Of a stretch of DNA of 64,000 bases, positions 1-10,699 are shown piece after piece (the first letter of the stretch is position 1; the number at the start of each line of letters is the position of its first letter). Both the position numbers and the translations under genes were made by a program. The DNA comes from Moritella marina ATCC 15381 (GTDB lineage: Bacteria; Pseudomonadota; Gammaproteobacteria; Enterobacterales; Moritellaceae): assembly GCF_008931805.1 (NCBI RefSeq), contig NZ_CP044399.1:1364001-1428000 (forward strand). Reading direction: 5' to 3'. Under the pieces are notes generated by a model. The model was not told where the DNA came from. It saw only the letters and a list, made by a program, of their open reading frames with translations, and ran no database searches.

Positions 1-1809
1 TATCACCATTGGATTTACCCTAAGCTGCTGCAATATTATGTAAAACATAAGCAACCAGATGACAAAGTCGATACTTTCGAATCTCGACACTACGCATCTA
101 AAGATGTCGACTCTGCGCTCCCGAATATAACCATTGTCATGCCTATTTATAACGAATCTAAGCATTTAGGCGCTAAATTAAGTAACTTACTTATGCTGGA
201 TTATCCAGCTGATAAGCTTAACATTGTGCTTGGTTTTGATGGTTGTACGGATGATTCAGTTGCTATCGCTACGGCCTATTTACCACAATACGAAACACAC
301 GGTATAACAATTGAATTAGATGTTGTTGACAAAAATCACGGTAAAGTACATGTGACAAATAAATTGTTGACCCAGCATCAATCGACATCAGATATTTTAG
401 TTTTAAGTGATGTCAGTGCGCTCATCTCGATTGATGCGATGCACATTTTCGCGCATAGAATGGCCGAGGAGGGGGTTGGCGTTGTGACTGGTGATTATCA
501 ACTTTATGAACATGGTTCTAAAGGGGAAGCACACTATTGGGACTACCAACGTAACATTCGTAAAGCTGAAAGTATGACTGGCTCAATTATCGGACCACCA
601 GGTGCGTTGTATGCGATTAAAGCATCTCTGTTCGAACAGATACCAGTCGATACCATTAATGATGATTTTGTTTTTCCAATGTTATTAGTCAGTCGTGGTT
701 ATCGAGCAGTGATGGATGAACGGATTTCTATTATCGAAATGGAAGCAACAAATACGACGAATGATTTTACGCGTAGAACACGCATTGGTGCGGGTAATGT
801 TCAGCAGGCCTTTAGGTTGCGGGGCCTATTTTCATTGAAAAGTGGTTTAACCAGTTTTAATTTCTTTAGTGGGAAATTCTTACGTACATTAATGCCATTT
901 AATCTATTAGTGCTATTTGTGCTGACTTTCTTTTTAACCAATAGTCAGTCTATTTTTGTTGCAAATGCCGCTTGGTTTTTGTGGTTGGGACAATGCGGTT
1001 TGTACGCTGGTTCGGCACTCGCTCTATTATTTGATGCGACACCTGTAAAACAACCTTGGGCTTCATTGTATTATATTGCGACGGGTTATATGGCGAGCTT
1101 TTATGGCGGTCTGCGCTACCTTTTTGGTTTAGATCGTGGCAGCTGGATTAAGATCAGCTCAGAGCAGCAAGCAACATCAGATTACCAGAAAAAAAGTGTT
1201 GTGATCCCAAAACGTTTCAGCGATATCCTTATTTCTATTACAGCACTGATTGTTTTTTTACCGCTTGTGCCTTTGGCTGCTTTGGCCATTAAATTAAATT
1301 CTAAGGGCCCTGTGTTTTATCGTCAATTACGTGTGGGTGAAATTAAAAATGAATATGTTGAAGTATTCATGTTAATTAAGTTTAGAACGATGGGCGTTGA
1401 GTCAGAAACTAAGTCTGGTCCTGTGTGGGCGCAGAAACAAGATGCAAGGGTAACGTCAGTAGGGCGATTCTTGCGTAAGACAAGAATAGACGAACTGCCA
1501 CAATTAATTAACGTATTACTCGGCGATATGGCGATTGTTGGTCCTCGGCCTGAACGTCCTGTTTTCTGTGGAAAACTAGAAGAAAAGATCCCTTATTACT
1601 TGGAACGAACAAATGGGGTGAGACCTGGTATCACAGGATTAGCGCAAGTGTCGCAAGGGGCTGACACGTGCTTAGAAGATGTGCAAAATAAACTTTATTG
1701 GGATCACTCATATGCTTTAAGCCTAACAAGTTTTTCTCGCTGGCTTAAAGCAGATGCAGTGATTATATTAAAAACATTTTTAACGATGGTGACGTTCAAA
1801 GGTAATTAA
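1..1809 (+). CDS. GT2 glycosyltransferase fused to initiating sugar-phosphate transferase (5' partial)
   Basis: The frame is open from base 1, so the N-terminus lies outside the window; the first internal ATG, at 139, is inside the GT2 strand [11 protein letters not shown] and is not the start. The N-terminal half is a cellulose-synthase-like GT2 domain (GFDGCTDDS, then [10 protein letters not shown] at the DXD position, then RRTRIGAGN), followed by two or three membrane segments. The last ~190 residues are a bacterial sugar transferase domain with a re-entrant hydrophobic helix, the KFRTM motif and the catalytic Asp-Glu pair in RIDELPQL, followed by [11 protein letters not shown]. Domains of this kind move a sugar-phosphate from a UDP-sugar onto undecaprenyl phosphate. 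I infer one polypeptide that both starts a lipid-linked glycan and adds or transfers another sugar. It converges on csiV with only 6 bases between. Sugar specificity cannot be read from sequence. Confidence 0.85.
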   Translation, partial: YHHWIYPKLLQYYVKHKQPDDKVDTFESRHYASKDVDSALPNITIVMPIYNESKHLGAKLSNLLMLDYPADKLNIVLGFDGCTDDSVAIATAYLPQYETHGITIELDVVDKNHGKVHVTNKLLTQHQSTSDILVLSDVSALISIDAMHIFAHRMAEEGVGVVTGDYQLYEHGSKGEAHYWDYQRNIRKAESMTGSIIGPPGALYAIKASLFEQIPVDTINDDFVFPMLLVSRGYRAVMDERISIIEMEATNTTNDFTRRTRIGAGNVQQAFRLRGLFSLKSGLTSFNFFSGKFLRTLMPFNLLVLFVLTFFLTNSQSIFVANAAWFLWLGQCGLYAGSALALLFDATPVKQPWASLYYIATGYMASFYGGLRYLFGLDRGSWIKISSEQQATSDYQKKSVVIPKRFSDILISITALIVFLPLVPLAALAIKLNSKGPVFYRQLRVGEIKNEYVEVFMLIKFRTMGVESETKSGPVWAQKQDARVTSVGRFLRKTRIDELPQLINVLLGDMAIVGPRPERPVFCGKLEEKIPYYLERTNGVRPGITGLAQVSQGADTCLEDVQNKLYWDHSYALSLTSFSRWLKADAVIILKTFLTMVTFKGN

Positions 1810-1815
1810 TGGTAT

Positions 1816-3180
1816 TTACTCAGCGGTATCGATTGCATCTTTTGGCATTGGTGGCTCATATTTTCGTATTTGAATGAGCATGCCAAACATAGGGTGATCA
1901 AGGTAATGAATTTCACCACTTCGAATCACGCGCAGTTGCTGCATTGGATAACTATATAAGAAAGGCACCACTTTATCTTGTGGTGCTTGACCTATAGCGA
2001 CATCCGTCGTCGTGATATCGTTAGTTAAGCTACCGTCAATTGCTTCTGCATTTTCGGCAACATCATCAATAGCAAAATCATTAGCTGTCTTCAGTGTTGC
2101 ATCAGCAGAGATGATGGCCTCGTGATGGTCACCTTTCTTTGGTTCTAGGTGGATACCCAATCGCTCTAGCAGATCAATGTTTTCAGCATTAACTGCAGCG
2201 TCAGATTCTAATGCTTGTTGTTCGGTTATTTGTTCTGCGGTGATCACTTTATTTCCTTCTTTACGAACAAACAGATTTGTTTTTGCATAAAGGTAATGCT
2301 CTAGGTAGATAGTTAACTCACCGTCAATCTTCCAAACAGGTGTTGCAGACTCAGCGATTCCAGCAACTGTTAGGGCTGTCTTTGTAGAATCTAAGGCTGC
2401 AGTAGTCTCGGTATCAGCCTCTGTTAATGCGATAACGTCACTGATTGATGTCGCATTATCTAAGTCAATAATCTGTGATGCATCAGCACTATTGTTATCC
2501 GCGGCGATTTCCGCTGTTACAACCGGCGACGTGTTGATTAAAATCGCATCACCGTTTTGTTTGTATTGTTGCTGGTAATTTTGACCCGCAAACAATCGGA
2601 TCGGTACAGCTTGAGTACGATCTTTAGGTTGCATGCGCCACGCAGAATGTAACACGACATTATAATTTGCATGATCATTTAGTGCCGTAAATTGCTCAGT
2701 CAATTGTAGTTCATTAGCTGGGACAATTTGCAGAGCAGGGTCTTGGGCTTCGTTTGTTAGGTTGGCGCCATCAATCACGACATGTGTTGAGCTTATTATA
2801 TCGCTTGCTATATCTGGCGTTGCAAAAGTGCTGTTGCTACTGTCGTCACCAAACACAGGTAAAGTTTCACTGTCGTCAATCAGCGTTGGTTGTAAGCCTG
2901 TTGTTATTGCCTTATTTAAAGAGTTAGCATTATTAGCCTCATGGCTATTTTTATTAATCAAATTGCTATCATTGATGAATAATGCCATCGGGTCTTTATT
3001 TTCTTTAGAGTACGTTGGATATAAAGATGGATCCCAATGTTCAATTACTTTAGCTGGATCAATATTGCGGTCGAATAAAATGACTTCTACTTCAAACCAA
3101 CGTTCTTCTTCTGCAGCGCTTGCTGCAAATGAACTGCCGACAGAGATACCGACTAATAAACTAATTAACGATTTTTTCAA
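1816..3180 (-). CDS. csiV: CsiV-family peptidoglycan-binding protein
   Basis: A 454-residue secreted protein with a signal peptide ending near ASAAEE. It opens with WFEVEVILFDRN and closes with GEIHYLDHPMFGMLIQIRKY, the two conserved ends of the CsiV family, which supports PBP1A-mediated peptidoglycan synthesis in Vibrio. The start is TTG, overlapping the mfd stop as TTGA, which implies translational coupling. Between the conserved ends lies a long acidic Ala/Asp/Thr-rich stretch with little predicted order, which makes the protein look longer than I expect for the family. It is the last gene of a likely plzB-mfd-csiV minus-strand unit. Family assignment rests on the two termini; the function in this organism is inferred. 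Confidence 0.8.
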   Translation of the reverse strand: MKKSLISLLVGISVGSSFAASAAEEERWFEVEVILFDRNIDPAKVIEHWDPSLYPTYSKENKDPMALFINDSNLINKNSHEANNANSLNKAITTGLQPTLIDDSETLPVFGDDSSNSTFATPDIASDIISSTHVVIDGANLTNEAQDPALQIVPANELQLTEQFTALNDHANYNVVLHSAWRMQPKDRTQAVPIRLFAGQNYQQQYKQNGDAILINTSPVVTAEIAADNNSADASQIIDLDNATSISDVIALTEADTETTAALDSTKTALTVAGIAESATPVWKIDGELTIYLEHYLYAKTNLFVRKEGNKVITAEQITEQQALESDAAVNAENIDLLERLGIHLEPKKGDHHEAIISADATLKTANDFAIDDVAENAEAIDGSLTNDITTTDVAIGQAPQDKVVPFLYSYPMQQLRVIRSGEIHYLDHPMFGMLIQIRKYEPPMPKDAIDTAE

Positions 3181-6100
3181 CGTTTAACTCCTGCAATCTT
3201 ATTTTTTGCAAATTCAACTAGCATTGACTCGACTAGTTGTACTCGATCTTTTGCATCCGGTGATTTGATTGCAAACTTCAATTTTGATGGTCCATCCATG
3301 CTATAAACACGAGGTTGTTGCTGGATAAGGCGGATAAGATAACCCACATCAACCTGATTATCTTCGCCAAAGCTAATATAGCCACCAGCGGGACCTATTT
3401 CAAGTCGTTTAATACCTAAAGGTGCAGCTTGGAGTTTTAACTCGGTTTGACGGATTAAATTCTTAGCATTGTCGGGTAATAAACCAAAACGATCAATCAG
3501 CTCGACTTGAACCTCGCGTAATTGGTTTTCACTTTGACAACTGGCGATACGCTTATAGATAGACAAGCGCATATTAACATCATGAATGTAATCATCGGGT
3601 AATAATGCTGGTACTCGCAGTTCAATTTCCGTTTGACTCTTTAATGCTTCTTCAAGTGAGATGGATCTGCCTTCTTTAATACTCTTCACTGCTTGGTCGA
3701 GCATATCCATATACAGAGAAAAACCAATAGAACTGATTTGACCACTTTGCTCATCACCGAGTAGCTCGCCTGCACCACGGATCTCAAGATCGTGTGTTGC
3801 TAATGTGAAACCTGCCCCTAAGTCTTCTAATGACGCAATGGCTTCAAGACGTTTTTTAGCGTCGCTGGTAATGCGTTTTGGATGTGGCGTTAATAAGTAA
3901 GCATAAGCTTGGTGATGTGAACGACCAACACGACCACGTAATTGATGTAGTTGTGCTAAACCAAGGTTATCAGCACGATCCATAATGATGGTATTTGCTG
4001 TTGGTATGTCTATCCCTGTTTCAATAATCGTGGTGCACACGAGTACGTTAAAGCGTTGATGGTAGAAATCAGACATCACTGATTCTAATTCCCGCTCTGC
4101 CATCTGTCCATGAGCTGTTATCACACGTGCTTCAGGTATCAATTGTGCGATGGCTTCGGCTGTTTTATCGATAGAATCAACATTATTGTGTAAGAAGTAA
4201 ACTTGTCCACCACGCATGATCTCACGCATGATGGCTTCTTTGACAACATTATCGTCATATTGACGTACGAATGTTTTCACGGCTAAGCGTTTTGCTGGTG
4301 GTGTTGCGATAATCGACAGATCGCGCATGCCATTCATTGCCATGTTTAATGTTCTTGGGATAGGTGTCGCTGTTAGCGTTAAAATGTCGATGTCTGCACG
4401 TAGGGCTTTTACTTTTTCTTTTTGACGTACACCGAAACGATGTTCTTCATCAATGATAAGTAAACCAAGATCAGAAAATTCAATTTTATTGCTGAGTAAC
4501 TTATGGGTGCCGATTAATAAATCCACTTTGCCATTTTTAACATCCTCTAAAATCAGTTTCTGTTCTTTGACGGTTTTGAAACGTGAGATAACTTCGACAC
4601 GCACAGGCCAGTTAGCGAAACGGTCTTTGAAGTTTTCGAAATGTTGTTGCGCCAGTAATGTTGTAGGCACAAGTACGGCAACTTGTTTATCGTTCATGAT
4701 TGACATGAAGGCTGCTCGCATTGCCACTTCTGTTTTACCAAAGCCGACATCACCACAGACGAGTCGGTCCATGGTTTTGTCTTGGCGCATATCATCCATG
4801 ACAGCTTGAATGGCGGTTTTCTGATCGTCTGTTTCTTCGTATGGAAAGCCATCTGCAAACGCAAGATATGACTCTTTATCGCATTTATATTGGAATCCAC
4901 TTTTAGCCGCGCGTTGTGCGTAGATATCCAATAATTCTGCAGCGACGTCACGTACTCGTTCCATTGCTTTTGTTTTGGATTTTTCCCAACTGTCACTACC
5001 GAGTTTATGGAGTGGCGCTGACGATTCACCCGCACCGCTATAACGGCTAATAAGATGCAAGGCTGAAACTGGTACATAAAGTTTCGCAGCATTGGCGTAT
5101 TCAAGGGTTAAAAACTCTGTCGCCATGCCTGCATTTTCGATGATCTGTAAACCGAGGTAGCGGCCAACACCGTGCTCGATATGCACAACCGGCTGACCTA
5201 TGCTTAACTCGGTTAGGTTTCTGACTAAGGCATCATTATTCGCTTGTACTTTTTTATCGGTGCGGCGGCGTTGTATTATTTTGTGACCAAGTAATTCGTT
5301 TTCACAAATAATAGCTACATTTAAGTCATCAATAATAAAGCTGTTTTCACACTGGCTAACCCAAATGCCAATCGCAGGTTTAGCTTTTAGGAATTTAGCG
5401 ATAGTGGTAATTGCTTTCGGTTTTAGCTTGGTCTTTTCAAGTAGCTCTAATAATGTTTCGCGGCGACCTTCAGATTCAACACTGAAGATGATTTTACCGT
5501 CAAACCCTGCTATAAATTCAAGCAGTGGCGCAAGCGGTGTTTTTTTCTGATGATTAACTGATATTTCAGGTAATTTTCTAAAACCCAGATTGGTATTACC
5601 GGCTTTTTCACTCAGCAGTGTGTTGCTTAAGCTGACTTTACTGTACTGACCAAGTGCTTGGAATAAGTCTGAAACGGGTAAGTAAAGTGCACTTGGTGCT
5701 AATAATGGACGCTGAATATCATGGCGGCGGTCTTCGTAGCGTTTTTCAACGTCTTGGAAGAAAACTTCTGATGCTTGATATAACTCACCCACTTGAACGA
5801 TAGTCAGTTGTTTAGGTAAATAATCAAATAAGGTCGCTGTTTCAGTTAAGAATAATGGATGATAATACTCAATACCAGTGGGTAAGAAACCTTTACTGAC
5901 TTGCTGATATACCGACTCCGCTTCACGCGATGGTGTAAACAATGTTCTAAACTGTTGGCGGAATAATTCTATTGCTTTAGCGTCAGTAGGAAATTCATGA
6001 GCAGGCAGCAGATTAATCGCTTCCAGGACTCCTTCCGATCGTTGGGTTTCGGTATTAAAACCGCGGATCTCTTCCACTTCATCATCAAAGAAGTCGATGC

Positions 6101-6653
6101 GAAACGGTGATGTACTGCCCATCGGGTAGAGGTCAAGAATAGAACCACGTGCAGAGAATTCACCATGTTCTAATACTTGATCTACGGCATTGTAACCGCT
6201 GGTCTCTAAACGCTGGCGCATTGCGTGCATATCAATTTTATCGCCGGTTTTAACGATCAAACTATGTTGATCTAAAAAGCTTACCGGCGCGATACGTTGC
6301 ATCAAGGTACTTACGGAAACAATAATCAGACCGCTGGTGGTTTGTTGAAAACGGTGCAGGGCATGAATACGTTGCGAGATAATATCTTGGTGTGGTGAAA
6401 AATTATCATACGGTAGCGTTTCCCAATCAGGGAAGGTGATAAGTGGTTTATCATCGCCCAAAAAGTGACGTACTTCTTGTTCTAATTTTAATGCGCTTGG
6501 CGTATCAGCGACAACCGTAAGAATAGGGGATTTCGTTTGTAAGCACAGTTCTGCAAGTGTGAATGCAAGGCTACTGCCGACAAGATTACCGTAGGCGATC
6601 TTGTCGCCTTGTTTTTTCGGTAAGGGGAGAGAGAGAATAGCTGTTGATTTCAT
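3177..6653 (-). CDS. mfd: Transcription-repair coupling factor Mfd
   Basis: At 1158 residues it matches the usual Mfd length. The N-terminal third is the UvrB-like module that recruits UvrA. The middle carries the CarD-like RNA polymerase interaction domain (VVHIEHGVGRYLGL, about residue 490). The SF2 translocase follows, with Walker A GDVGFGKTE near residue 636, DEEHRFG near 733, TATPIPRTL, and QLRGRVGR in motif VI. The C-terminal TRCF domain closes the protein. Mfd removes polymerase stalled at DNA lesions and hands the site to nucleotide excision repair. It begins 37 bases after the PilZ-like gene and overlaps csiV by 4 bases. No key motif is missing. Confidence 0.98.
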   Translation of the reverse strand: MKSTAILSLPLPKKQGDKIAYGNLVGSSLAFTLAELCLQTKSPILTVVADTPSALKLEQEVRHFLGDDKPLITFPDWETLPYDNFSPHQDIISQRIHALHRFQQTTSGLIIVSVSTLMQRIAPVSFLDQHSLIVKTGDKIDMHAMRQRLETSGYNAVDQVLEHGEFSARGSILDLYPMGSTSPFRIDFFDDEVEEIRGFNTETQRSEGVLEAINLLPAHEFPTDAKAIELFRQQFRTLFTPSREAESVYQQVSKGFLPTGIEYYHPLFLTETATLFDYLPKQLTIVQVGELYQASEVFFQDVEKRYEDRRHDIQRPLLAPSALYLPVSDLFQALGQYSKVSLSNTLLSEKAGNTNLGFRKLPEISVNHQKKTPLAPLLEFIAGFDGKIIFSVESEGRRETLLELLEKTKLKPKAITTIAKFLKAKPAIGIWVSQCENSFIIDDLNVAIICENELLGHKIIQRRRTDKKVQANNDALVRNLTELSIGQPVVHIEHGVGRYLGLQIIENAGMATEFLTLEYANAAKLYVPVSALHLISRYSGAGESSAPLHKLGSDSWEKSKTKAMERVRDVAAELLDIYAQRAAKSGFQYKCDKESYLAFADGFPYEETDDQKTAIQAVMDDMRQDKTMDRLVCGDVGFGKTEVAMRAAFMSIMNDKQVAVLVPTTLLAQQHFENFKDRFANWPVRVEVISRFKTVKEQKLILEDVKNGKVDLLIGTHKLLSNKIEFSDLGLLIIDEEHRFGVRQKEKVKALRADIDILTLTATPIPRTLNMAMNGMRDLSIIATPPAKRLAVKTFVRQYDDNVVKEAIMREIMRGGQVYFLHNNVDSIDKTAEAIAQLIPEARVITAHGQMAERELESVMSDFYHQRFNVLVCTTIIETGIDIPTANTIIMDRADNLGLAQLHQLRGRVGRSHHQAYAYLLTPHPKRITSDAKKRLEAIASLEDLGAGFTLATHDLEIRGAGELLGDEQSGQISSIGFSLYMDMLDQAVKSIKEGRSISLEEALKSQTEIELRVPALLPDDYIHDVNMRLSIYKRIASCQSENQLREVQVELIDRFGLLPDNAKNLIRQTELKLQAAPLGIKRLEIGPAGGYISFGEDNQVDVGYLIRLIQQQPRVYSMDGPSKLKFAIKSPDAKDRVQLVESMLVEFAKNKIAGVKR

Positions 6654-6690
6654 AATGTCAGTAATCTAATCGTCATAAGTAAGGAATGAG

Positions 6691-7293
6691 TTAAGGAATC
6701 AGTTGTTGATCATCTTGCAGATCTTGTTGCTGGCGTTGTTCTGCGCGTTGTTTCAATTGTAATTGTTGAATACGTAACGTGGCACGGATTAATATTTCTC
6801 GATCGATATCGCGGATACGTGTATATGATGCCGTGTATTCGATGAGCGTGTCATCTATTTCTTGTGCTTCTCGTGCTGAGATGATGCCATAGCAGTAGAT
6901 AGCCGATGAATCATTAGGTAAGAATATCTTAATGCGAACAGCTTGCTCTAATGCTAAATCACCATGCGCTAAAAATTTAACTTCACCGGCCCCAAATACA
7001 GTGGTATTAAAACGTGATTCAGGGTGATCTTGTTGCGCTAATACATAGCCCATAATTAAATTAATTTTATTATTTTGCATCTGCAAAAAATCAGCTAAGG
7101 CGTCAGCTTGTTCACCGATATTACGGATCGAACGTAGCGCGTTACTGTCGATTTCGGCAACATCATTGGCCATTTTAAAGGGGATTGGCATTTCGTTTTC
7201 TAACGCCAATCGAGATGTTGGTACTTTATCAATCGAAACTGGTTCAATATTGACAGATAAACTATGTTTAATAGAAAAATATTGTTGAGTCAT
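6691..7293 (-). CDS. PilZ-like protein upstream of mfd
   Basis: A 200-residue soluble protein with no signal peptide or membrane segment. Length, position (between mfd and lolC) and the pattern GAGEVKFLAHGDLALEQAVRIKIFLP suggest the atypical PilZ-domain protein found at this place in Vibrionaceae (PlzB-like). I cannot find the canonical c-di-GMP motifs RxxxR and D/NxSxxG, so cyclic-di-GMP binding is not supported. The C-terminus is a Gln/Arg-rich helix (residues 175-198). It is the likely first gene of the plzB-mfd-csiV unit and is divergent from lolCDE. Function unknown. Confidence 0.6.
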   Translation of the reverse strand: MTQQYFSIKHSLSVNIEPVSIDKVPTSRLALENEMPIPFKMANDVAEIDSNALRSIRNIGEQADALADFLQMQNNKINLIMGYVLAQQDHPESRFNTTVFGAGEVKFLAHGDLALEQAVRIKIFLPNDSSAIYCYGIISAREAQEIDDTLIEYTASYTRIRDIDREILIRATLRIQQLQLKQRAEQRQQQDLQDDQQLIP

Positions 7294-7444
7294 TCGCCGT
7301 CATCCTTTTCTAGATAGCTAACCAATCATTGTGGCATATTAATTTTTATTTTTCATATTTAGTTTATTGTATTTCGCTTTTAAGGCGCTGTTTTCAACCA
7401 GAATAAGCAATCGCTCACAAGTTGGTGCTAAGACATGATTTTAC

Positions 7445-7473
7445 TTGCTCATTAGTGGGCATGCCTCTAGAAT
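7445..7473 (+). promoter_or_regulatory. Candidate sigma-70 promoter for lolCDE
   Basis: TTGCTC (7445-7450) and TAGAAT (7468-7473) are separated by exactly 17 bases, about 40 bases before the lolC start. This is the best match in the 217-base gap between the divergent PilZ-like gene and lolC. Read by eye only. Confidence 0.45.
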
Positions 7474-7510
7474 GAAAGGCAGTTTTTAGCAAGGTCTTCT
7501 TAATTTATTT

Positions 7511-8740
7511 ATGTATTATCCTCTCAGTTTATTCATCGGCTTGCGTTATACCCGCTCGAAACGCAATAATCGATTTGTCTCATTCATTACTTTATTCTCG
7601 ACAGCAGGCATCACGATAGGTGTATTAGCGCTGATCACTGTGTTATCGGTTATGAATGGTTTTGAGCAAGATTTAAAAAACCGAATACTTGGGGCCGTGC
7701 CACACGTCATCGTTACACCAAAAGCAGATGTGAATGATGTCGATACCAGTTTACTGGCATTAACGAATGATCCTTTAGTCGCAGCCGTGACGCCTTTCTT
7801 GCAAGCTGATGCCATGGTGCAGAGTAAAAGCCAGATCCAAGGCGCGCAGTTACAAGGTATTGACCCTTCTTCCTACCCGCAGTGGGACGTGATACGACAG
7901 AATATGATTATTGGCGATATTAGCTTATTGAAACCCGGTAAATACAACATCATTATTGGTCGCAGCATGGCCACATCGTTGAATGCTAAGCTTGGCGATA
8001 AAATAAGACTTATCTCGACCAAAGGCAGTGTGTTTACACCGATGGGACGCGTACCGAGTCAGCGTAAGTTTACTGTCGTTGGCATTTACACTGTTGGTTC
8101 TGATGTTGAAGCGACGCAAGTGTTAGTGAATATTATCGATGCGGGTAAGCTGGTTCGTTTATCTGCTTCAGCGCCGATGCAACACCGTGTGTTTGTGAAT
8201 GACCCATTTTCAGTGAATGCGTTAGCGAGTCGTGAATATTTCATTAATAGCTTTGACTCACTCGACTGGCAAACCGCACGTGGTGAATTATTCCAAGCCG
8301 TGAGAATGGAAAAGAATATGATCGGTTTATTGTTATTTTTAATTATTACTGTGGCTGTGTTTAATATTTTGTCATCGCTAGTGATGTTAGTGACAGAAAA
8401 AGAAACTGATGTCGCCATTATGAAAACCTTAGGGATGAATAGACCGACGATTGTACAAATATTTGTTATTCAAGGTGCTTGGACTGGCGTGTTAGGCGCA
8501 ATTGCTGGTGGCCTTTTAGGTATACTGCTAGCGGCTAATCTGAATGAGTTTATGTCACTGATTGGCCTTAACCTGTTAGCGCAAGCATCGGGCGGAGCAC
8601 GTTTATTACCTGTTTTATTTGATTGGTCGCAGATCGCGGCAATTATTTTCGGTGCGATTGCATTAAGTCTACTCGCAACACTTTATCCTGCATTTAGAGC
8701 GGCAAATGTAAAACCTGCCGAGGCATTACGTTATGAATAA
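7511..8740 (+). CDS. lolC: Lipoprotein-releasing ABC transporter permease LolC
   Basis: A 409-residue inner-membrane permease with one N-terminal membrane segment, a large periplasmic domain (about residues 50-265) and three C-terminal membrane segments, ending in the family signature [19 protein letters not shown]. LolC with LolE and two LolD subunits extracts outer-membrane lipoproteins from the inner membrane and passes them to LolA. The N-terminal [19 protein letters not shown] is characteristic. It overlaps lolD by 8 bases. LolC is assigned, rather than LolE, from gene order lolC-lolD-lolE. Confidence 0.93.
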   Translation: MYYPLSLFIGLRYTRSKRNNRFVSFITLFSTAGITIGVLALITVLSVMNGFEQDLKNRILGAVPHVIVTPKADVNDVDTSLLALTNDPLVAAVTPFLQADAMVQSKSQIQGAQLQGIDPSSYPQWDVIRQNMIIGDISLLKPGKYNIIIGRSMATSLNAKLGDKIRLISTKGSVFTPMGRVPSQRKFTVVGIYTVGSDVEATQVLVNIIDAGKLVRLSASAPMQHRVFVNDPFSVNALASREYFINSFDSLDWQTARGELFQAVRMEKNMIGLLLFLIITVAVFNILSSLVMLVTEKETDVAIMKTLGMNRPTIVQIFVIQGAWTGVLGAIAGGLLGILLAANLNEFMSLIGLNLLAQASGGARLLPVLFDWSQIAAIIFGAIALSLLATLYPAFRAANVKPAEALRYE

Positions 8741-9452
8741 TTCTTTATTAGTTTGCAATAATCTCGAAAAAATTTACCAAGAAGGTAATCTTGATACTCA
8801 CGTATTAAAGCAAGTGTCGTTGACGGTCGAAAAAGGCGAGTTAATTGCGATTGTTGGTCGTTCTGGTTCAGGTAAAAGTACTTTACTGCATTTGATGGGC
8901 GCGTTAGATACACCAACGTCAGGCTCTGTACACCTTAATGGTATAGATATTCATAGCATGTCACAATCACAACAAGCGGCAATGCGTAATCAGAATATGG
9001 GTTTTGTGTATCAATTTCATCATCTGTTGAATGAATTCACCGCATTAGAAAATGTTTGTATGCCGTTATTGATCGCGGGTATGAAGGTGACATTGGCGAA
9101 AGAAAAAGCCTTGGCTATGTTAGAGCGTGTTGGTTTATCGCATCGTATTGAACATAAGCCGAGTGAACTTTCTGGTGGTGAACGTCAACGTGTTGCCATT
9201 GCACGTGCGTTAATTAATGAACCAAATATTGTATTAGCAGATGAACCGACGGGTAACCTAGATCAAGGTAGTGCGGATACTATTTTTAATTTGATTAAAG
9301 AATTAAATGAAACGTGCGATACCGCTTTTATTATCGTTACCCATGATGAAGAATTGGCTAACCGATTAGGGCGTACTTTACATATGGTTGATGGCGTATT
9401 GTCTAGCGATACAGCTACTCAGCCAGTAAATTCTGCGACGGAGGAAGTATAA
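8733..9452 (+). CDS. lolD: Lipoprotein-releasing ATPase LolD
   Basis: A 239-residue ABC ATPase with Walker [10 protein letters not shown], the signature [15 protein letters not shown], Walker [12 protein letters not shown] and the switch histidine in VTHDEE. It drives lipoprotein release by LolCE. The start ATG lies inside the end of lolC and the stop shares a base with the lolE start, so the three genes are tightly coupled. Confidence 0.97.
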   Translation: MNNSLLVCNNLEKIYQEGNLDTHVLKQVSLTVEKGELIAIVGRSGSGKSTLLHLMGALDTPTSGSVHLNGIDIHSMSQSQQAAMRNQNMGFVYQFHHLLNEFTALENVCMPLLIAGMKVTLAKEKALAMLERVGLSHRIEHKPSELSGGERQRVAIARALINEPNIVLADEPTGNLDQGSADTIFNLIKELNETCDTAFIIVTHDEELANRLGRTLHMVDGVLSSDTATQPVNSATEEV

Positions 9453-10699
9453 TGTTTCGTCCGTTAGCGGCTTACATCGGATTGAGGTATACATCGTCTA
9501 AACGCCGTAATGGCTTCATCGCGTTTATCTCGGCGTCATCAACGGTTGGCATCGCGTTAGGTGTGATGGTGTTGATCATTGGTTTGTCTGCAATGAACGG
9601 TTTTGAATATGAGCTGAAAAATAGAATATTAGCGGTTGTGCCGAATGGCGAGCTTGAAGGGGTAAATCAACCCTTTAATGATTGGCAGCGTACTCAAGGT
9701 AAATTACTTACACATCCAGAAGTTGTTGGGGCTGCTCCTTTTATTAAACTCAATGGTTTATTACAAAAGGGTAATGAACTAAAGGCCGTGCAACTTCGTG
9801 CTGTTGATAGTGAGGCTGAAAAGCAAGTTTCTGAAGTGTATCGTTATGTCGAAGAGGGCCGTTGGGATAGTTTAAGTGATCCTGTTGCTCATCGCTCGCT
9901 GGTGATTGGGCTCGGTATTGCTAAAGAGTTGAATTTAGTACTTGGTGATCCTGTCACGGTATTGTTATCGCAGCAGTCAGGTAATTCATTTAAATCTCCA
10001 CGTCGTTTTAGCTTCACTATTTCTGGGATCATTCACCTTAGCGGGCAATTAGATAATAATCTTGCTTATATCCCGTTGAGTGCCGCGCAAGATATTCAAG
10101 GTAAAGCGTTTGAAGCGGATGGTATGAGTATTAAGGTATCTGATATCTTTGCTGCTAATCGCATTGTGCGTGAAGTGGGGAGTGAGTTAGATCATTATCT
10201 TTATATCCGTAGTTGGATGACGAGCCAGGGCTTTCTATATCAAGATATTCAAATGGTTAAAAGCTTGATGTACGTAATTTTAATATTAGTGATTGCGGTT
10301 GCTTGTTTTAATATCGTCACTACTTTGGTTATGGCTGTTAATGATAAACGTGCTGATATTGCGATTTTAAAAACCATGGGTGCATCTAATGCATTACTGC
10401 GTTTGATCTTTATTGTGCACGGCGGTATCAACGGTATTCTTGGTGTGGTTTCTGGTACGATATTAGGTATTTTGATCTCAGAAAACCTGACTGTGATCAT
10501 CAAATTTATCGAAGGCTTGATTGGTCATGAATTCTTATCGGGTGATATTTACTTTATTGATTTCTTACCATCGCAACTTGAATTGAATGATGTGCTGGTG
10601 GTTGGTGGTGTTGCTATGGTTATGAGTGTTATAGCGACAATTTATCCTGCTAATAAAGCCTGTTTAGTGCAGCCTGCACGTGAGTTGGGTAATAAATAG
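9452..10699 (+). CDS. lolE: Lipoprotein-releasing ABC transporter permease LolE
   Basis: A 415-residue permease, paralogous to LolC, with the same one-plus-three membrane topology and a large periplasmic domain. It opens with YIGLRYTSSKRRNGFIAFI and closes with IYPANKACLVQPARELG. An AGGAAG ribosome site lies just before the ATG inside the end of lolD. The stop TAG shares its last base with the GTG start of the MATE gene (TAGTG). Confidence 0.93.
   Translation: MFRPLAAYIGLRYTSSKRRNGFIAFISASSTVGIALGVMVLIIGLSAMNGFEYELKNRILAVVPNGELEGVNQPFNDWQRTQGKLLTHPEVVGAAPFIKLNGLLQKGNELKAVQLRAVDSEAEKQVSEVYRYVEEGRWDSLSDPVAHRSLVIGLGIAKELNLVLGDPVTVLLSQQSGNSFKSPRRFSFTISGIIHLSGQLDNNLAYIPLSAAQDIQGKAFEADGMSIKVSDIFAANRIVREVGSELDHYLYIRSWMTSQGFLYQDIQMVKSLMYVILILVIAVACFNIVTTLVMAVNDKRADIAILKTMGASNALLRLIFIVHGGINGILGVVSGTILGILISENLTVIIKFIEGLIGHEFLSGDIYFIDFLPSQLELNDVLVVGGVAMVMSVIATIYPANKACLVQPARELGNK

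Noticed and set aside
2762-3187. Plus-strand 141-codon frame across csiV
   Set aside because: Antisense to a well-supported gene, with no recognisable domain.
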